Shown here: positions 33,762-43,028 of the stretch, one piece after another
Layout: each line of letters begins with the position of its first letter
Numbering within the stretch: the stretch's first letter is position 1
Assembly: GCA_023150555.1 (NCBI GenBank)
Contig: JAKLKQ010000042.1
Span: 1 to 57,851, forward strand
Source of the DNA: Planctomycetota bacterium
GTDB taxonomy: Bacteria; Planctomycetota; SZUA-567; H5-PLA8
Direction of reading: 5' to 3'
Length of the DNA stretch: 57,851 nucleotides
Notes under the pieces: model-generated
What the model was told of the DNA's origin: nothing
What the model saw: only the letters and a program-made list of their open reading frames with translations
The model's database searches: none
Translations under genes and position numbers: made by a program

Positions 33762-35027
33762 ATGGAGCCCGTTCGCCTCGCGCTAATCGGTGCCGGTCGC
33801 CGCATGCGCACCGTCTACCTGGGGCTGCTGCCGCATCTCGGCGACGCCTTCACCGTCAGCGCCGTGTGCGATCCACTGGAAACATCGGCGAACGAACTGG
33901 CGAAGCAGTTGCAGGTTCCGGCCTTCAAAAGTCTGCGCGATATGGTTCGCGCGCGCCCAATGGAAGCCGCGCTGATCGTCACGCCCAGCGAGACCCACCA
34001 CGCGCTGTCGGTGTTTCTCTCCCGGAACGGCGTACCGCATATGTGCGAGACGCCGCTGGCGCCGACATTTGCGCAGGCGCGCGCGATGGTGGCGGAGGCG
34101 GAAGCGCACGGCGTGACTATGCAGATGAACGAGCAGTTCTTTCGGCGGGACCTTTTGGCCTTCTGGAAAAGCCTGGCCGGCGAAGGCGTAATCGGCGAGG
34201 TCGGCCGCGCGGTTTGCCTGAATGGGCATCTGGGCTACCACACCAACTCGATCTTCCAGCGCTTCGCCAGTACGCTGGCCGTCTCGGTGAATGCCATGGC
34301 GCAGTCCATGCCGGTGCAGCGCTACTTCGACGTCGCGCGGCGCTGGAACGAGTCCGAAGAGTTCGAAGTGCGCTTTCTCTCCTTCGCGAATGGTTTCGCG
34401 GCGATGGATTCGGCCGCCAACGTCAAGGGTGCCCTGGGCCGCTGTCCCCGCCCGGGGTATCTGGAGATCGACGGTGCGCGTGGCGCGTTCGCCGAGATGC
34501 CCGTCGGGCCGTGGCCATGGGAGAGCCGCGCCGAAGTTCGCATCGTGCCGGACGGAATGTTCGAGAGCGGCGGCCACGCCGTCTCCTATCCGATTCTTGC
34601 GGTGATCGAAAAAGACGGCACCGAGACGACTACGGACCTTATTCCCTACAAGGGGCCGGTCAAGCGGCTGCTGGTGCGGCTGCCCGACGGCGAGCGCAGC
34701 TACGAGAATCCCACGGCGGCGCGCGGTCTGTTGAGCAACTATCTGTCCAGCACCGCGCAGGCGTGCCTGGAGTTCGCACATGCGTTGCGCGCCGGCGCAC
34801 CGTTGAGTTACGCGGCTCGCGCGGCTCTTGAATCCAGCGCGATCGATGCAGCCGCGGCGCTGTCGCTCGAACGAAACGGCGTGCGCGTGCGATTGCCGTT
34901 GGAGGAAGGGCCGACAAGAGACGCCGAAGCGCTTGATGCCCTGCGCTCGAAACTCGGTGTCGATCCCATGGACGTCGATGCGATGCTGGACGTGGCCTTC
35001 CCGAAGAACTACGTGGTGGCGAACTGA
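33762..35027 (+). CDS. Gfo/Idh/MocA-family oxidoreductase
   Basis: 421 residues. ATG 33762 has AAGGAG 8 nt upstream; the ATG at 33756 is too close to it. RLALIGAGRRMRTVYLGLLPHL is the Rossmann NAD(P) site, VTPSETHHALSVFLSRNGVPHMCETPLAPT the conserved EKP-like segment (here ETP rather than EKP, so the usual Lys is replaced), followed by the large alpha/beta substrate domain. Members oxidise or reduce sugars and inositols. Loss of the family lysine suggests altered chemistry. Thirteen nt after the lyase gene and 11 nt before the propeller lyase. Confidence 0.82.
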   Translation: MEPVRLALIGAGRRMRTVYLGLLPHLGDAFTVSAVCDPLETSANELAKQLQVPAFKSLRDMVRARPMEAALIVTPSETHHALSVFLSRNGVPHMCETPLAPTFAQARAMVAEAEAHGVTMQMNEQFFRRDLLAFWKSLAGEGVIGEVGRAVCLNGHLGYHTNSIFQRFASTLAVSVNAMAQSMPVQRYFDVARRWNESEEFEVRFLSFANGFAAMDSAANVKGALGRCPRPGYLEIDGARGAFAEMPVGPWPWESRAEVRIVPDGMFESGGHAVSYPILAVIEKDGTETTTDLIPYKGPVKRLLVRLPDGERSYENPTAARGLLSNYLSSTAQACLEFAHALRAGAPLSYAARAALESSAIDAAAALSLERNGVRVRLPLEEGPTRDAEALDALRSKLGVDPMDVDAMLDVAFPKNYVVAN

Positions 35028-35038
35028 GGATCAGAGCG

Positions 35039-36142
35039 ATGGGCAAGGGCGAACGCTACAAAAGCGAATCGCGGCGGTTCACCGACGATCGCACCGGCGC
35101 GCGCATCCGCCAGGTGACGAGCCATCCGTCGATTCATCACCAGCCGTTCTTCTTCGTGCCGGCCTACGACGATGCCATGCGCCGATTGTACTTCGTCTCG
35201 CACCGCACCGGTACGCCGCAGCTCTTTGCCGAGGAACGCGCGGAGGGTTGCCTGCGCCAGCTCACGGGCCTTCCGGATATCAACGAATGGTCGGTGTATC
35301 CGTCGAGGGGAGGACGGCACGTCTATTTCACTGCCGGCAGCCGAGCCTGCCGGGTGGATGCCGAGACGCTGGCCGTGGAGGAACTTTTGGATCTATCGCA
35401 GTTTGCGTTGCGCGAAAAGGGCGATGTCGGCGCGGCTATGGGCACGACGGCACTCAGCTTCGACGACCGCTTCTGGGCGATTCGCGTCTCGTCCGGGGGG
35501 CGTTCGCAGATCGTCGTGCTGGACCTGGCGGAAGGCACGCACCGCACGGTCCTGGAGCGCGACGAAGTCGCACACATGATGTTCAACCCCGATGACCCAG
35601 GCCTCCTTTTCTATGCAGGACCGCTCACCGACCGGGTCTGGTGTGTGCGCGTCGATGGCACTACGAACCGGCGTCTGTACGAACGCACGGACCGCATGCA
35701 GTGGATCACGCACGAGTCATGGCTGCCGGGCACCGGGGAGTTGATGTTTGTGGACTGGCCGCGCGGCATGCAGGCGGTCGATCCCAAGACCGGGCAGGTT
35801 CGAAAAATCACCGAGGTCAACGCCTGGCACGCGGCGGCGAATCGGCAAGGCACGCGTGTGGTCGCCGACACCAATTGCCCCGACCGAGGGCTGGTGGTCT
35901 TCGATCCGCGCGAATCATGTGCGCCGGTCCGCACGGTCTGCTTTCCGAATGCCAGCAACCAGGGCGCGCACTGGGCCGGCCCTTTCCCGTACAACGATGG
36001 TCCGATCACCGTGTATGCACCGCAACACACGCATCCGCATCCTAATTTTTCGCCCGACGGCCGGCGGGTGTGCTATACCTCCGATGCGTCGGGCCACGCG
36101 CAGGTATACGAAGTCGAACTTCCAGAGGAGGATTGTCCATGA
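35039..36142 (+). CDS. Oligogalacturonate-lyase-like seven-bladed propeller (PL22 type)
   Basis: 367 residues, no signal peptide, so cytoplasmic. The opening RFTDDRTGARIRQVTSHPSIHHQPFFFVPAYDD, RLYFVSHRTGTPQLF, MQWITHESWLPGTGELMFVDWPRG and THPHPNFSPDGRRVCYTSD match oligogalacturonate lyases, whose Mn2+ is held by several His at the propeller centre; His residues of HHQP, THESW, TWH-like and HPHPNF are candidates. The known reaction cuts unsaturated digalacturonate. KduI/KduD are not in the window, so a different uronide is possible. It overlaps the next gene by 4 nt. Confidence 0.8.
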   Translation: MGKGERYKSESRRFTDDRTGARIRQVTSHPSIHHQPFFFVPAYDDAMRRLYFVSHRTGTPQLFAEERAEGCLRQLTGLPDINEWSVYPSRGGRHVYFTAGSRACRVDAETLAVEELLDLSQFALREKGDVGAAMGTTALSFDDRFWAIRVSSGGRSQIVVLDLAEGTHRTVLERDEVAHMMFNPDDPGLLFYAGPLTDRVWCVRVDGTTNRRLYERTDRMQWITHESWLPGTGELMFVDWPRGMQAVDPKTGQVRKITEVNAWHAAANRQGTRVVADTNCPDRGLVVFDPRESCAPVRTVCFPNASNQGAHWAGPFPYNDGPITVYAPQHTHPHPNFSPDGRRVCYTSDASGHAQVYEVELPEEDCP

Positions 36143-39021
36143 ACGCCAATCACCTGCGGATGTGGGTGATGCTTTTCGATGCGTGGCTGTTTGTTTGCAT
36201 CTCCACTGCAGCACAAGAGGGCGCGGATGAAGCCTTCCGGGTCAAACGCGAAGACGTCTTCGAGTTCGCGGCAGCGCCCGGCATTACGCGCGACGGCGAC
36301 CGCGTGGAGATCGTCTTCGAGACGAAAGGTTTCTGCGACGTGACGGTGGCCATCGAGGATTCCGGCGGCCGGATCGTGCGGCACCTCGCCAGCGGCGTGC
36401 TGGGCGTGAACGCTCCGGCGCCCTTTGCCAAAGGAGAGAAGAAGCAGCGTCTGGTCTGGGACGGCAAGGACGATTCGGGCCGCTACGTTGATGACAAGAA
36501 TAGTCATTCGGTGCGCGTCTCGCTGGGGCTGAAGCCTCAGTTCGAGAAGACGCTCTTCTGGTCGCCGTACAAGCGCGTGCCGTTCCGTTTCGTTACGCGT
36601 GCCGGCGACGGCGCCAGCTACAACCCGCCGGTCTTCGCGGCCGCCGAAGAAGGCGTGTACGTCTTCGACAGCACCAGCGACATCGACCAGTTGCGCCTCT
36701 ACGATCGCAAGGGCGACTACAAGCGCACGGTCTATCCTTTCCCCGCCGGCAAACTCGGCGAGGTGCAGGGCATCAAGCGCGTGCGTTTTCCGCAGTCGGG
36801 CCGCGAGCTTCCGTTCAAGAACTTTTACTACGGGACCACGATGCTGACGTCCGGCATCTCGACGGAGTCGGGACTGTACCGCCTGCATCCCAGCATGCGC
36901 GACGGTGGATCCAGCGCGACGGCCATGGCAGTCGCCGGCGGCCGGGTGGCGCTGGCCGAAGTCTCGGTCAACCGCCTCGCCGGCGACGGCAGCACCGGCG
37001 GTATTGACCTTTCTGGCCCGCACGTGGCGCAGACGGTGAGAATCGACAACGGCAAAGAGGTTTTGGTTTCGCCTCGGTCGGCGGCCTTGAGTCCCGGTGC
37101 GAAGTGGCTCTATCTTACCGGCTACTTCTTTCACGGTGGGCATCCGTCCTCTGCGGATTGGGATTGGCTGCCGGCCGTTTTCCGCGTGCCTTATTCCGGA
37201 GAGGGCAAATTGGAGGTATTTGCTGGCGATGCGGAGAAGGGGAAGACGGGGACCGCCCCGGGCGCTTTCCAGGCGCCGATGGCAGTCGCCTGCGACGCGA
37301 AGGGCCGCGTGTACGTCGCCGACTACCTGAACGACCGCATCCAGGTCTTCGGCGAGGACGGTAAGTTCCTGAAGGCGCTCGCTGTGAACCGCCCGGTGCA
37401 GGTGGTCGTTCACCCGAAGACGCAGGACCTATTCGTCTTCTCCTGGTACGTGGCGAACCAGCTTTACTATTCAGGAAAAGGAACCGCTTCGGATGACCGT
37501 CTTAAGCCTAAGATGATACACTTTGGGGCGTTCGATGCTCCAGAGGTTAAGGCGAACTACACATTGCCGCTGGTTGGGCATCCCGGGCAGCGCCCAACGA
37601 CTGACTATACGGGTATGCAGTTCCGCGCCACCGTGGACGGATGGGCAGACCCGCCGGCGATCTGGTTGGTGCCCGGCGGAGCCTCGGCCCACACGACGCT
37701 GGAGGAAGTTGGACTTCGGGTGCTCGTTCCGAAAGACGGGAAACTTGTCCAGGTACGCGACTTTTCTGCCGACGCGAAGCGCGCGGTCGCGCGTTTGAAG
37801 CCGCCCAGCGAGTACCGGCAGCGCCTTTACGTCAATCCCGCGAAGCCCAACATGCTGTACGTCGGCGAAGGGCAGGTCGGGGTACGCAAAGCGTTCACGA
37901 CGGTAGTTGCGATCGACGCCGAAACCGGGAAATGCGACGAACTCGAGTTGCCCCTCAGCGCGGAGGACCTCTGTTTCGATGCCGAAGGGTTTGCCTTCCT
38001 TCGCACCGGCAACGAGGTCGTGCGGTACGACAGCCGCACGTGGCGCGAGGTTCCCTGGGATTACGGCGAAGAGAAGTCGGTTCAGTTTTCATCGGACTCG
38101 AAGGGTTCCGAGGCAATGTCCGCACTGATCCTACCTCAGACGAGCACCTACTGGCACCACCCGGGTCTGGGCGTGAACTCGAAGGGCGAACTGGCCGTGG
38201 GGTGCTACACCGATTCCGAGCGGCATTCGCGCAAGGAAGAGACCAGTGCATTTTCTGCCGTGAAAGGGAAACACTACGCGGTGCGCTTGTATCCGGGGCG
38301 CCCGAAGGGCGCTACCGTGTATATCTGGGACCGCCACGGCAAGATGATCCGAGAGGACGCCGTGACCAGCCTCGGTACCGTTGACGGCGTGCAGATCGAC
38401 AGCGATGGCAACGTGTATGCGGCGGTCGGCGCGAACCGGATGGTTGGCGATAAGCCCTACTTCGATTACATGGCCGGTTCTTGGGCCAAACTGAAGGCCG
38501 GCGAGTCCAAGGCGCTCACTTCGTCCACGGCCGTGCCCGTGGCCATGGGCCAAGCAAGCGCGCCGAAGCGGCAGCGGGACCTCGCGCCTGGAAACGGCCC
38601 CGAGTGGCTAGACGGCGCCGAGTGGATCTATGGCGGTGTTGGCTTCTCGGGCCTAAACGCAAAGCATTTCGCGGGCGCTTGCGCGTGTTGGAACTACCGC
38701 TGCACGCTCGATTTCTTTGCCCGTTCTTTCGCGCCCGAGGTTCAGCACGGCAGCGTTGCGGTACTCGATGCCGCAGGCAACGTGCTGGTACGAATCGGGC
38801 AGTACGGCAACGCCGACGACGGCGTGCCGCTGAACAGGGCCGGTGGTCCGGCGTCGCCGCAAACCATCGGCGGCGACGAAGTGGCGCTCTTCTACGCTCC
38901 CTACGTCGCCACGCTCACCGACCGCCGCCTGTACATTGCCGATCCCGGTAACGCGCGAATCCTTAGCGTCAGACTGGGATATCATACGGACCGGAAACTG
39001 CCTCTCGGGGAGGCCAGGTAG
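36139..39021 (+). CDS. Giant secreted beta-propeller protein, paralogue 2 (CxC family)
   Basis: 960 residues; ATG 36139 overlaps the lyase stop and has AGAGGAGG upstream. A signal-like stretch (MLFDAWLFVCISTAAQ) leads to FRVKREDVFEFAAAPGITRDG, a FlgD/Ig-like domain (DVTVAIEDSGGRIVRHLASG, VWDGKDDSGRYVD), NHL-like blades (VACDAKGRVYVADYLNDRIQVF) and the C-terminal signature CACW (848-851), FFARSFAPE, IGQYGNADDG, RRLYIADPGNARILSV. A 56-nt stretch (37293-37348) differs from paralogue 1 (9977-10032) at only 3 positions, pointing to recent duplication or strong constraint. Last gene of the LacI-controlled operon. Confidence 0.82.
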   Translation: MNANHLRMWVMLFDAWLFVCISTAAQEGADEAFRVKREDVFEFAAAPGITRDGDRVEIVFETKGFCDVTVAIEDSGGRIVRHLASGVLGVNAPAPFAKGEKKQRLVWDGKDDSGRYVDDKNSHSVRVSLGLKPQFEKTLFWSPYKRVPFRFVTRAGDGASYNPPVFAAAEEGVYVFDSTSDIDQLRLYDRKGDYKRTVYPFPAGKLGEVQGIKRVRFPQSGRELPFKNFYYGTTMLTSGISTESGLYRLHPSMRDGGSSATAMAVAGGRVALAEVSVNRLAGDGSTGGIDLSGPHVAQTVRIDNGKEVLVSPRSAALSPGAKWLYLTGYFFHGGHPSSADWDWLPAVFRVPYSGEGKLEVFAGDAEKGKTGTAPGAFQAPMAVACDAKGRVYVADYLNDRIQVFGEDGKFLKALAVNRPVQVVVHPKTQDLFVFSWYVANQLYYSGKGTASDDRLKPKMIHFGAFDAPEVKANYTLPLVGHPGQRPTTDYTGMQFRATVDGWADPPAIWLVPGGASAHTTLEEVGLRVLVPKDGKLVQVRDFSADAKRAVARLKPPSEYRQRLYVNPAKPNMLYVGEGQVGVRKAFTTVVAIDAETGKCDELELPLSAEDLCFDAEGFAFLRTGNEVVRYDSRTWREVPWDYGEEKSVQFSSDSKGSEAMSALILPQTSTYWHHPGLGVNSKGELAVGCYTDSERHSRKEETSAFSAVKGKHYAVRLYPGRPKGATVYIWDRHGKMIREDAVTSLGTVDGVQIDSDGNVYAAVGANRMVGDKPYFDYMAGSWAKLKAGESKALTSSTAVPVAMGQASAPKRQRDLAPGNGPEWLDGAEWIYGGVGFSGLNAKHFAGACACWNYRCTLDFFARSFAPEVQHGSVAVLDAAGNVLVRIGQYGNADDGVPLNRAGGPASPQTIGGDEVALFYAPYVATLTDRRLYIADPGNARILSVRLGYHTDRKLPLGEAR

Positions 39022-39314
39022 CCTTTCCTGCGACTGCAATCCGAGTGGTCCAACGTCCGGAAGTTTCGAAAAATTCCGAAATATTCAAGCTTCCTCCTAA
39101 CCTGCAAGGGGTACAGCGGGTGACAGGGGTTTCGAGGAATTTGTGGCGCAGGCAGGGCCCTTTCGCAGCGGGCTGATAGGGATTCCGCCGCGCCAGCAAG
39201 CCAGCATCATTCACAGTCCTTGACCTGAACGCATGGCGGGTAGGATCGGAGTCCTATCCGGTGGTACGTATTGTTGTTTTCCTCCGGCCCCGTCCGGAGG
39301 CGGAGATCCGGTTC
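39022..39314. promoter_or_regulatory. Leader region of the flavoprotein-polyferredoxin operon
   Basis: 293 bp without a gene. TTGACC at 39220-39225 and TAGGAT at 39241-39246 (15-nt spacing) could form a promoter. A 7-bp hairpin (39281-39300) then covers GGAGG just upstream of the start codon. No other feature recognised. Confidence 0.35.
39281..39300 (+). promoter_or_regulatory. Hairpin that covers a ribosome-site-like GGAGG
   Basis: CCTCCGG, 6-nt loop, CCGGAGG. The right arm contains GGAGG 14 nt before ATG 39315; a second purine stretch, CGGAG, lies 9 nt before it. Folding could limit translation. Confidence 0.4.
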
Positions 39315-42104
39315 ATGTCAGAAGCAAGTCGTGCCGGACGCGGAAACATTCTGCCGCGCTATCTGCGTTGGCTTCACACGCAGTGGCCGGCGGGCACCGT
39401 CGAAAAGCTCCCAGAGGTGGGACCCGGCGGACGCACCAACGTGCCCGGCGTGCGCATCGTCGGAGACCTTACCGGCATCCCGCTCCTGAAGTTCTCTGCC
39501 GACACCGGCGCGCGCGCGGTGCAGGAGATTCTCGCCGAGCCAGGTTTCGCGGCGGCGCGCGGCAAGAATTCCGAAGTATTCGACCTTGCGATCATCGGCG
39601 GCGGCGTTTCCGGCATCAGCGCGGCGATGGAAGCCAAGAAGGCGGGGCTCAATTTCAGGCTTTACGAGGCCGCGCGTACTTTCGCCACGATCAAGGACTT
39701 CCCGAAGGGCAAGCCGATCTACACCTACCCGATGGACATGACGCCCGCCGGCGAGTTGCGCTTCCGCGCTCAGGTAAAGGAGCCGCTGGTCGAGGAACTT
39801 GAGGCCCAGCGTGCGGCGGCTGGCGTTGAGCCGACGGCGAAGCGCATCGAACGCCTGGAGCGCAAGGGCGGGGAAATCCTGGTCCATTTTGGCAAGGACG
39901 AGCCGCCGGCGCGCGCGCTGCGCGCCGTCATCGCCATCGGCCGTAGCGGAAATTTTCGCAAGCTGGGCTGTAAGGGCGAGGACCTACCCAAGGTCTTCAA
40001 TCGCCTTCACGACCCGATGGAGTTCAAGGGCAGGCAGGCTCTGGTCGTCGGAGGCGGAGATTCGGCGTTGGAGGCTGCTATCGCGTTGGCGAGTACCGGC
40101 GCCCACGTGATGCTGAGCTACCGCAAGCCGGAGTTCGCGCGGCCCAAGCCGGACAACGTCGAGAAGATCAACGCGTTGCGCGCCGATCCGATGGCCGAGG
40201 TCGCCGTCGAACACCCCACGTCCGAACGCGTTACCACGGGTACCGGCATCTTCATGCGCGACGAAAGCGCGCCGGGTTCCATCGTTTTGAAGATGGCTAC
40301 GCAGGTGAAGGAGGTCGGCGAAGGGGAGGTGGTGCTCAAGCACGAGGACGGAAATCTCGAGACGATTCCCAACGACGTGGTCTTCTCGATGATTGGCCGC
40401 GAGCCGCCTCTCGATTTCTTCCGCCGGAGCGGCGTGAACATTCGCGGCGAGTGGCGCGCGAGGCAATGGATCACCTTCGTGGCTTTCTTCGCCTTCTGCG
40501 TACTTCTCTATCACTGGAAGTCCTTCGCGCCGGTCAAAAGCACGTTCAAGGCGCATGGCTGGTTCCCCTACGGCGTGGGGGAGGTTTTTCAGTCGGCGGT
40601 TTCGGCTGCGCGCGACCCCTCGAACCTGCTCGGCACGCTGGCGCTCTCGATGCAGGATCCCGCGTTCTACTATTCGTTAGCGTACTGTCTGTGCGTCTGC
40701 GGCTTCGGCATGGCACGCATCCGCCGACGCCGCACGCCGTATGTAAAACGGCAGACGCTGGCGCTTATGGCGATCCAGGTGGTGCCCTTGTTCCTGCTCC
40801 CCTTCGTGATCCTGCCGTGGTTCGGCCACATGGGCCTGCTCGGCGACCGGAAGAAGGTCGAGGTCCTCGCCGAGAGCGACCGCGAGCCGTGGAGCGCCGC
40901 CGCGCGGCAGGCCGCGGCATTCGCGCCCGAGCCGGCAACGGAGTCGTCGACCGACGCGGAGAACGAATGGCGCATCGCCCGCAAGGTCGCCTACGAAAAC
41001 GCCCTGGCCGTCTCCATGCGCGGCATTCGAGAGGCCGGGCAGTTGCCCAAGGGCATCGCGTATTGGGATGCGCCGGCCATCCGGGAAGTCGACGCCGCGC
41101 AGCACATGGTTAAGCTGGAGGATCTCGCGCTGCCGCCGGAGGAACGCTGGCGCCGGCAGGTCGAGATCGACTACAAGCACGGGCTGGTGCACATCCTGGA
41201 CTACGACAATCCCAAGACCTTCGTGGCGAAGAAGATCGGCTGGGTGGTGGACAGCCTGCTGCCGCCGGTGACCTACGAACCGAACGGGCGCGAGTATTGG
41301 CGCGCGTCGGGCCTGATTCTCGCGTGGCCGCTCTTCATCTGGAACGTCTTCTCCGGACAGCCGATGTACCTGTGGCTGATCATCTCGCTGATCCAGACCT
41401 TCGTGCTGATCCCGTTGCTGATCCGCTACTGGGGCAAGGGGGCCTACTGCGGTTGGATCTGCTCGTGCGGCGCGCTGGCCGAGACGATGGGTGACACGCA
41501 CCGCCACAAGATGCCGCACGGTCCGTTCTGGAACCGCTTCAACGTCGTCGGGCAGATCTTTCTCGCCGCCGCGCTTCTGCTGTTGGTGCTGCGTGTCGTG
41601 AGTTGGGTTTCGCCGGACAGCACCGCGGGTACGGCCTTCCACGCGCTTCTGAACGGCCTGCCGGTCGTCAACTACTCATACATCGTGGATCTGTGGTGGG
41701 CGGGGATCCTGGGCGTCGGAATGTATTTTCACTTCAGCGGGCGTTTTTGGTGCCGCTTCGCCTGTCCGTTGGCCGCACTCATGCACATTTACGCGCGCTT
41801 TTCGAAGTTTCGCATCTTTCCCGACAAGAAGAAGTGCATCAGCTGCAACGTCTGCACGAGCGTTTGCCACCAGGGCATCGACATCATGAACTTCGCGAAT
41901 AAGGGCTTGCCCATGCAGGATCCCGAATGCGTGCGCTGCAGCGCGTGCGTCAACGAATGTCCGACCGGGACGCTGAGCTTCGGGCGCTTCGAGACGAACG
42001 GCGAGATCAAGCTGGACCGGCTGCTGGCGAGCCCGGTGCAGCTCAAGGAAGGCGCGCCGGATTCGGAAAAGATCCGTTCGCACCTGACCATTAAGGAAGG
42101 ATAG
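39315..42104 (+). CDS. Fusion of thioredoxin-reductase-like flavoprotein and NapH/NosR-like membrane polyferredoxin
   Basis: 929 residues from ATG 39315. Residues 85-390 form an FAD/NAD(P) two-domain reductase: FDLAIIGGGVSGISAAMEAKKAG and ALVVGGGDSALEAAIALASTG are the dinucleotide motifs; the redox CxxC of thioredoxin reductase is absent. Several membrane helices follow (about 395-530), then a soluble stretch with many charged residues (540-650). A second membrane part has WICSCGALAET and WCRFACPLAALMHIY loops, and two clusters (CISCNVCTSVCHQG, CVRCSACVNECPTG). It may pass electrons between NAD(P)H and quinone or the periplasm. No close characterised relative known to me. It starts an operon with DUF547 and two glycosyltransferases. 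Confidence 0.8.
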   Translation: MSEASRAGRGNILPRYLRWLHTQWPAGTVEKLPEVGPGGRTNVPGVRIVGDLTGIPLLKFSADTGARAVQEILAEPGFAAARGKNSEVFDLAIIGGGVSGISAAMEAKKAGLNFRLYEAARTFATIKDFPKGKPIYTYPMDMTPAGELRFRAQVKEPLVEELEAQRAAAGVEPTAKRIERLERKGGEILVHFGKDEPPARALRAVIAIGRSGNFRKLGCKGEDLPKVFNRLHDPMEFKGRQALVVGGGDSALEAAIALASTGAHVMLSYRKPEFARPKPDNVEKINALRADPMAEVAVEHPTSERVTTGTGIFMRDESAPGSIVLKMATQVKEVGEGEVVLKHEDGNLETIPNDVVFSMIGREPPLDFFRRSGVNIRGEWRARQWITFVAFFAFCVLLYHWKSFAPVKSTFKAHGWFPYGVGEVFQSAVSAARDPSNLLGTLALSMQDPAFYYSLAYCLCVCGFGMARIRRRRTPYVKRQTLALMAIQVVPLFLLPFVILPWFGHMGLLGDRKKVEVLAESDREPWSAAARQAAAFAPEPATESSTDAENEWRIARKVAYENALAVSMRGIREAGQLPKGIAYWDAPAIREVDAAQHMVKLEDLALPPEERWRRQVEIDYKHGLVHILDYDNPKTFVAKKIGWVVDSLLPPVTYEPNGREYWRASGLILAWPLFIWNVFSGQPMYLWLIISLIQTFVLIPLLIRYWGKGAYCGWICSCGALAETMGDTHRHKMPHGPFWNRFNVVGQIFLAAALLLLVLRVVSWVSPDSTAGTAFHALLNGLPVVNYSYIVDLWWAGILGVGMYFHFSGRFWCRFACPLAALMHIYARFSKFRIFPDKKKCISCNVCTSVCHQGIDIMNFANKGLPMQDPECVRCSACVNECPTGTLSFGRFETNGEIKLDRLLASPVQLKEGAPDSEKIRSHLTIKEG

Positions 42105-42107
42105 GTT

Positions 42108-43019
42108 ATGCGCGTTTTGGCAGCACTATTTCTGGCGTCGGCGCTCATCGGCCTGGGCGGCTGCGGTGTCGAAGAACCTGAGACGCCGGCGCCGGCGCCG
42201 GCCGGCCCGTTTCTGGAGATCGCCGCGCCCGAGCGCATCGAGATCGCGTGGCGCGAGCCGTTCGCAAAGGAATGGAATCGCGAAACATTCGACCACGCGC
42301 ATTTCGGCGCTCTGCTGAATAAATACATCGATAAGGATGGCCTCGTGGATTACGCGGGCTTTCAGCGCGACGAAGCGGCCCTGGACGAATACCTCTACAG
42401 GCTCCAGCACACCGAACCGATTAAGCTTGCATCCGCCGACGAACGCTATGCGTTCTGGATCAACGCATACAACGCCTTCACACTGAAGGTGGTGCTCGTG
42501 ACACTCCCTGAAGCCGTGAAGGACTGGGACCGCTACAGCCTGGGACAGGTGAAGTCGGCGGACGGCGTCACGGCGTGGAAGGCGACGCATTTCAGGATTG
42601 GCACCGAAGACTGCACGCTTGATCGCATCGAGAACGGCATCCTGCGCCCGACCTGGAAGGATGGACGCGTGCACGCGGCGGTAAACTGCGCCAGTATGAG
42701 TTGCCCGCGAATGCAGCCTTTCGCCTTCGAGGCCGCTCGCCTTCAGGAACAACTCGACGAGGCGGCACGGTCCTGGGTCAACGACCCGCTCCGCAACCGT
42801 GCGTGCGGGCCGGTGCCGGAGGTTTCGGCCATTTTCAAATGGTACGCTTCCGATTTTCCAGGCGGGGCGCGTGCGTTTCTGGCGAGGTTTGCGGAAAGGG
42901 AGGAGGACCGCGGACGGCTGGCGGCCTCGAAGGACGAGCCGGTCAGATTTCTGGACTATTCCTGGGCCCTGAACCGGCAGGGTTCCTTCTTCGCGGTTCC
43001 ATCGCTGCAAGGGGAGTGA
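42108..43019 (+). CDS. DUF547 lipoprotein
   Basis: 303 residues. A lipoprotein signal ends GLGGC (Cys19). The DUF547 core has LVDYAGFQRDEAALDEYL, RYAFWINAYNAFTLKVVL, and VHAAVNCASMSCPRM (about 200), the conserved Cys-Ser-x-Cys region near the end. Its biochemical role is unknown; related proteins are exported and often sit near redox or envelope genes. It begins 3 nt after the flavoprotein fusion, so the two are co-transcribed. Confidence 0.82.
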   Translation: MRVLAALFLASALIGLGGCGVEEPETPAPAPAGPFLEIAAPERIEIAWREPFAKEWNRETFDHAHFGALLNKYIDKDGLVDYAGFQRDEAALDEYLYRLQHTEPIKLASADERYAFWINAYNAFTLKVVLVTLPEAVKDWDRYSLGQVKSADGVTAWKATHFRIGTEDCTLDRIENGILRPTWKDGRVHAAVNCASMSCPRMQPFAFEAARLQEQLDEAARSWVNDPLRNRACGPVPEVSAIFKWYASDFPGGARAFLARFAEREEDRGRLAASKDEPVRFLDYSWALNRQGSFFAVPSLQGE

Positions 43020-43028
43020 CGGCGCGCG

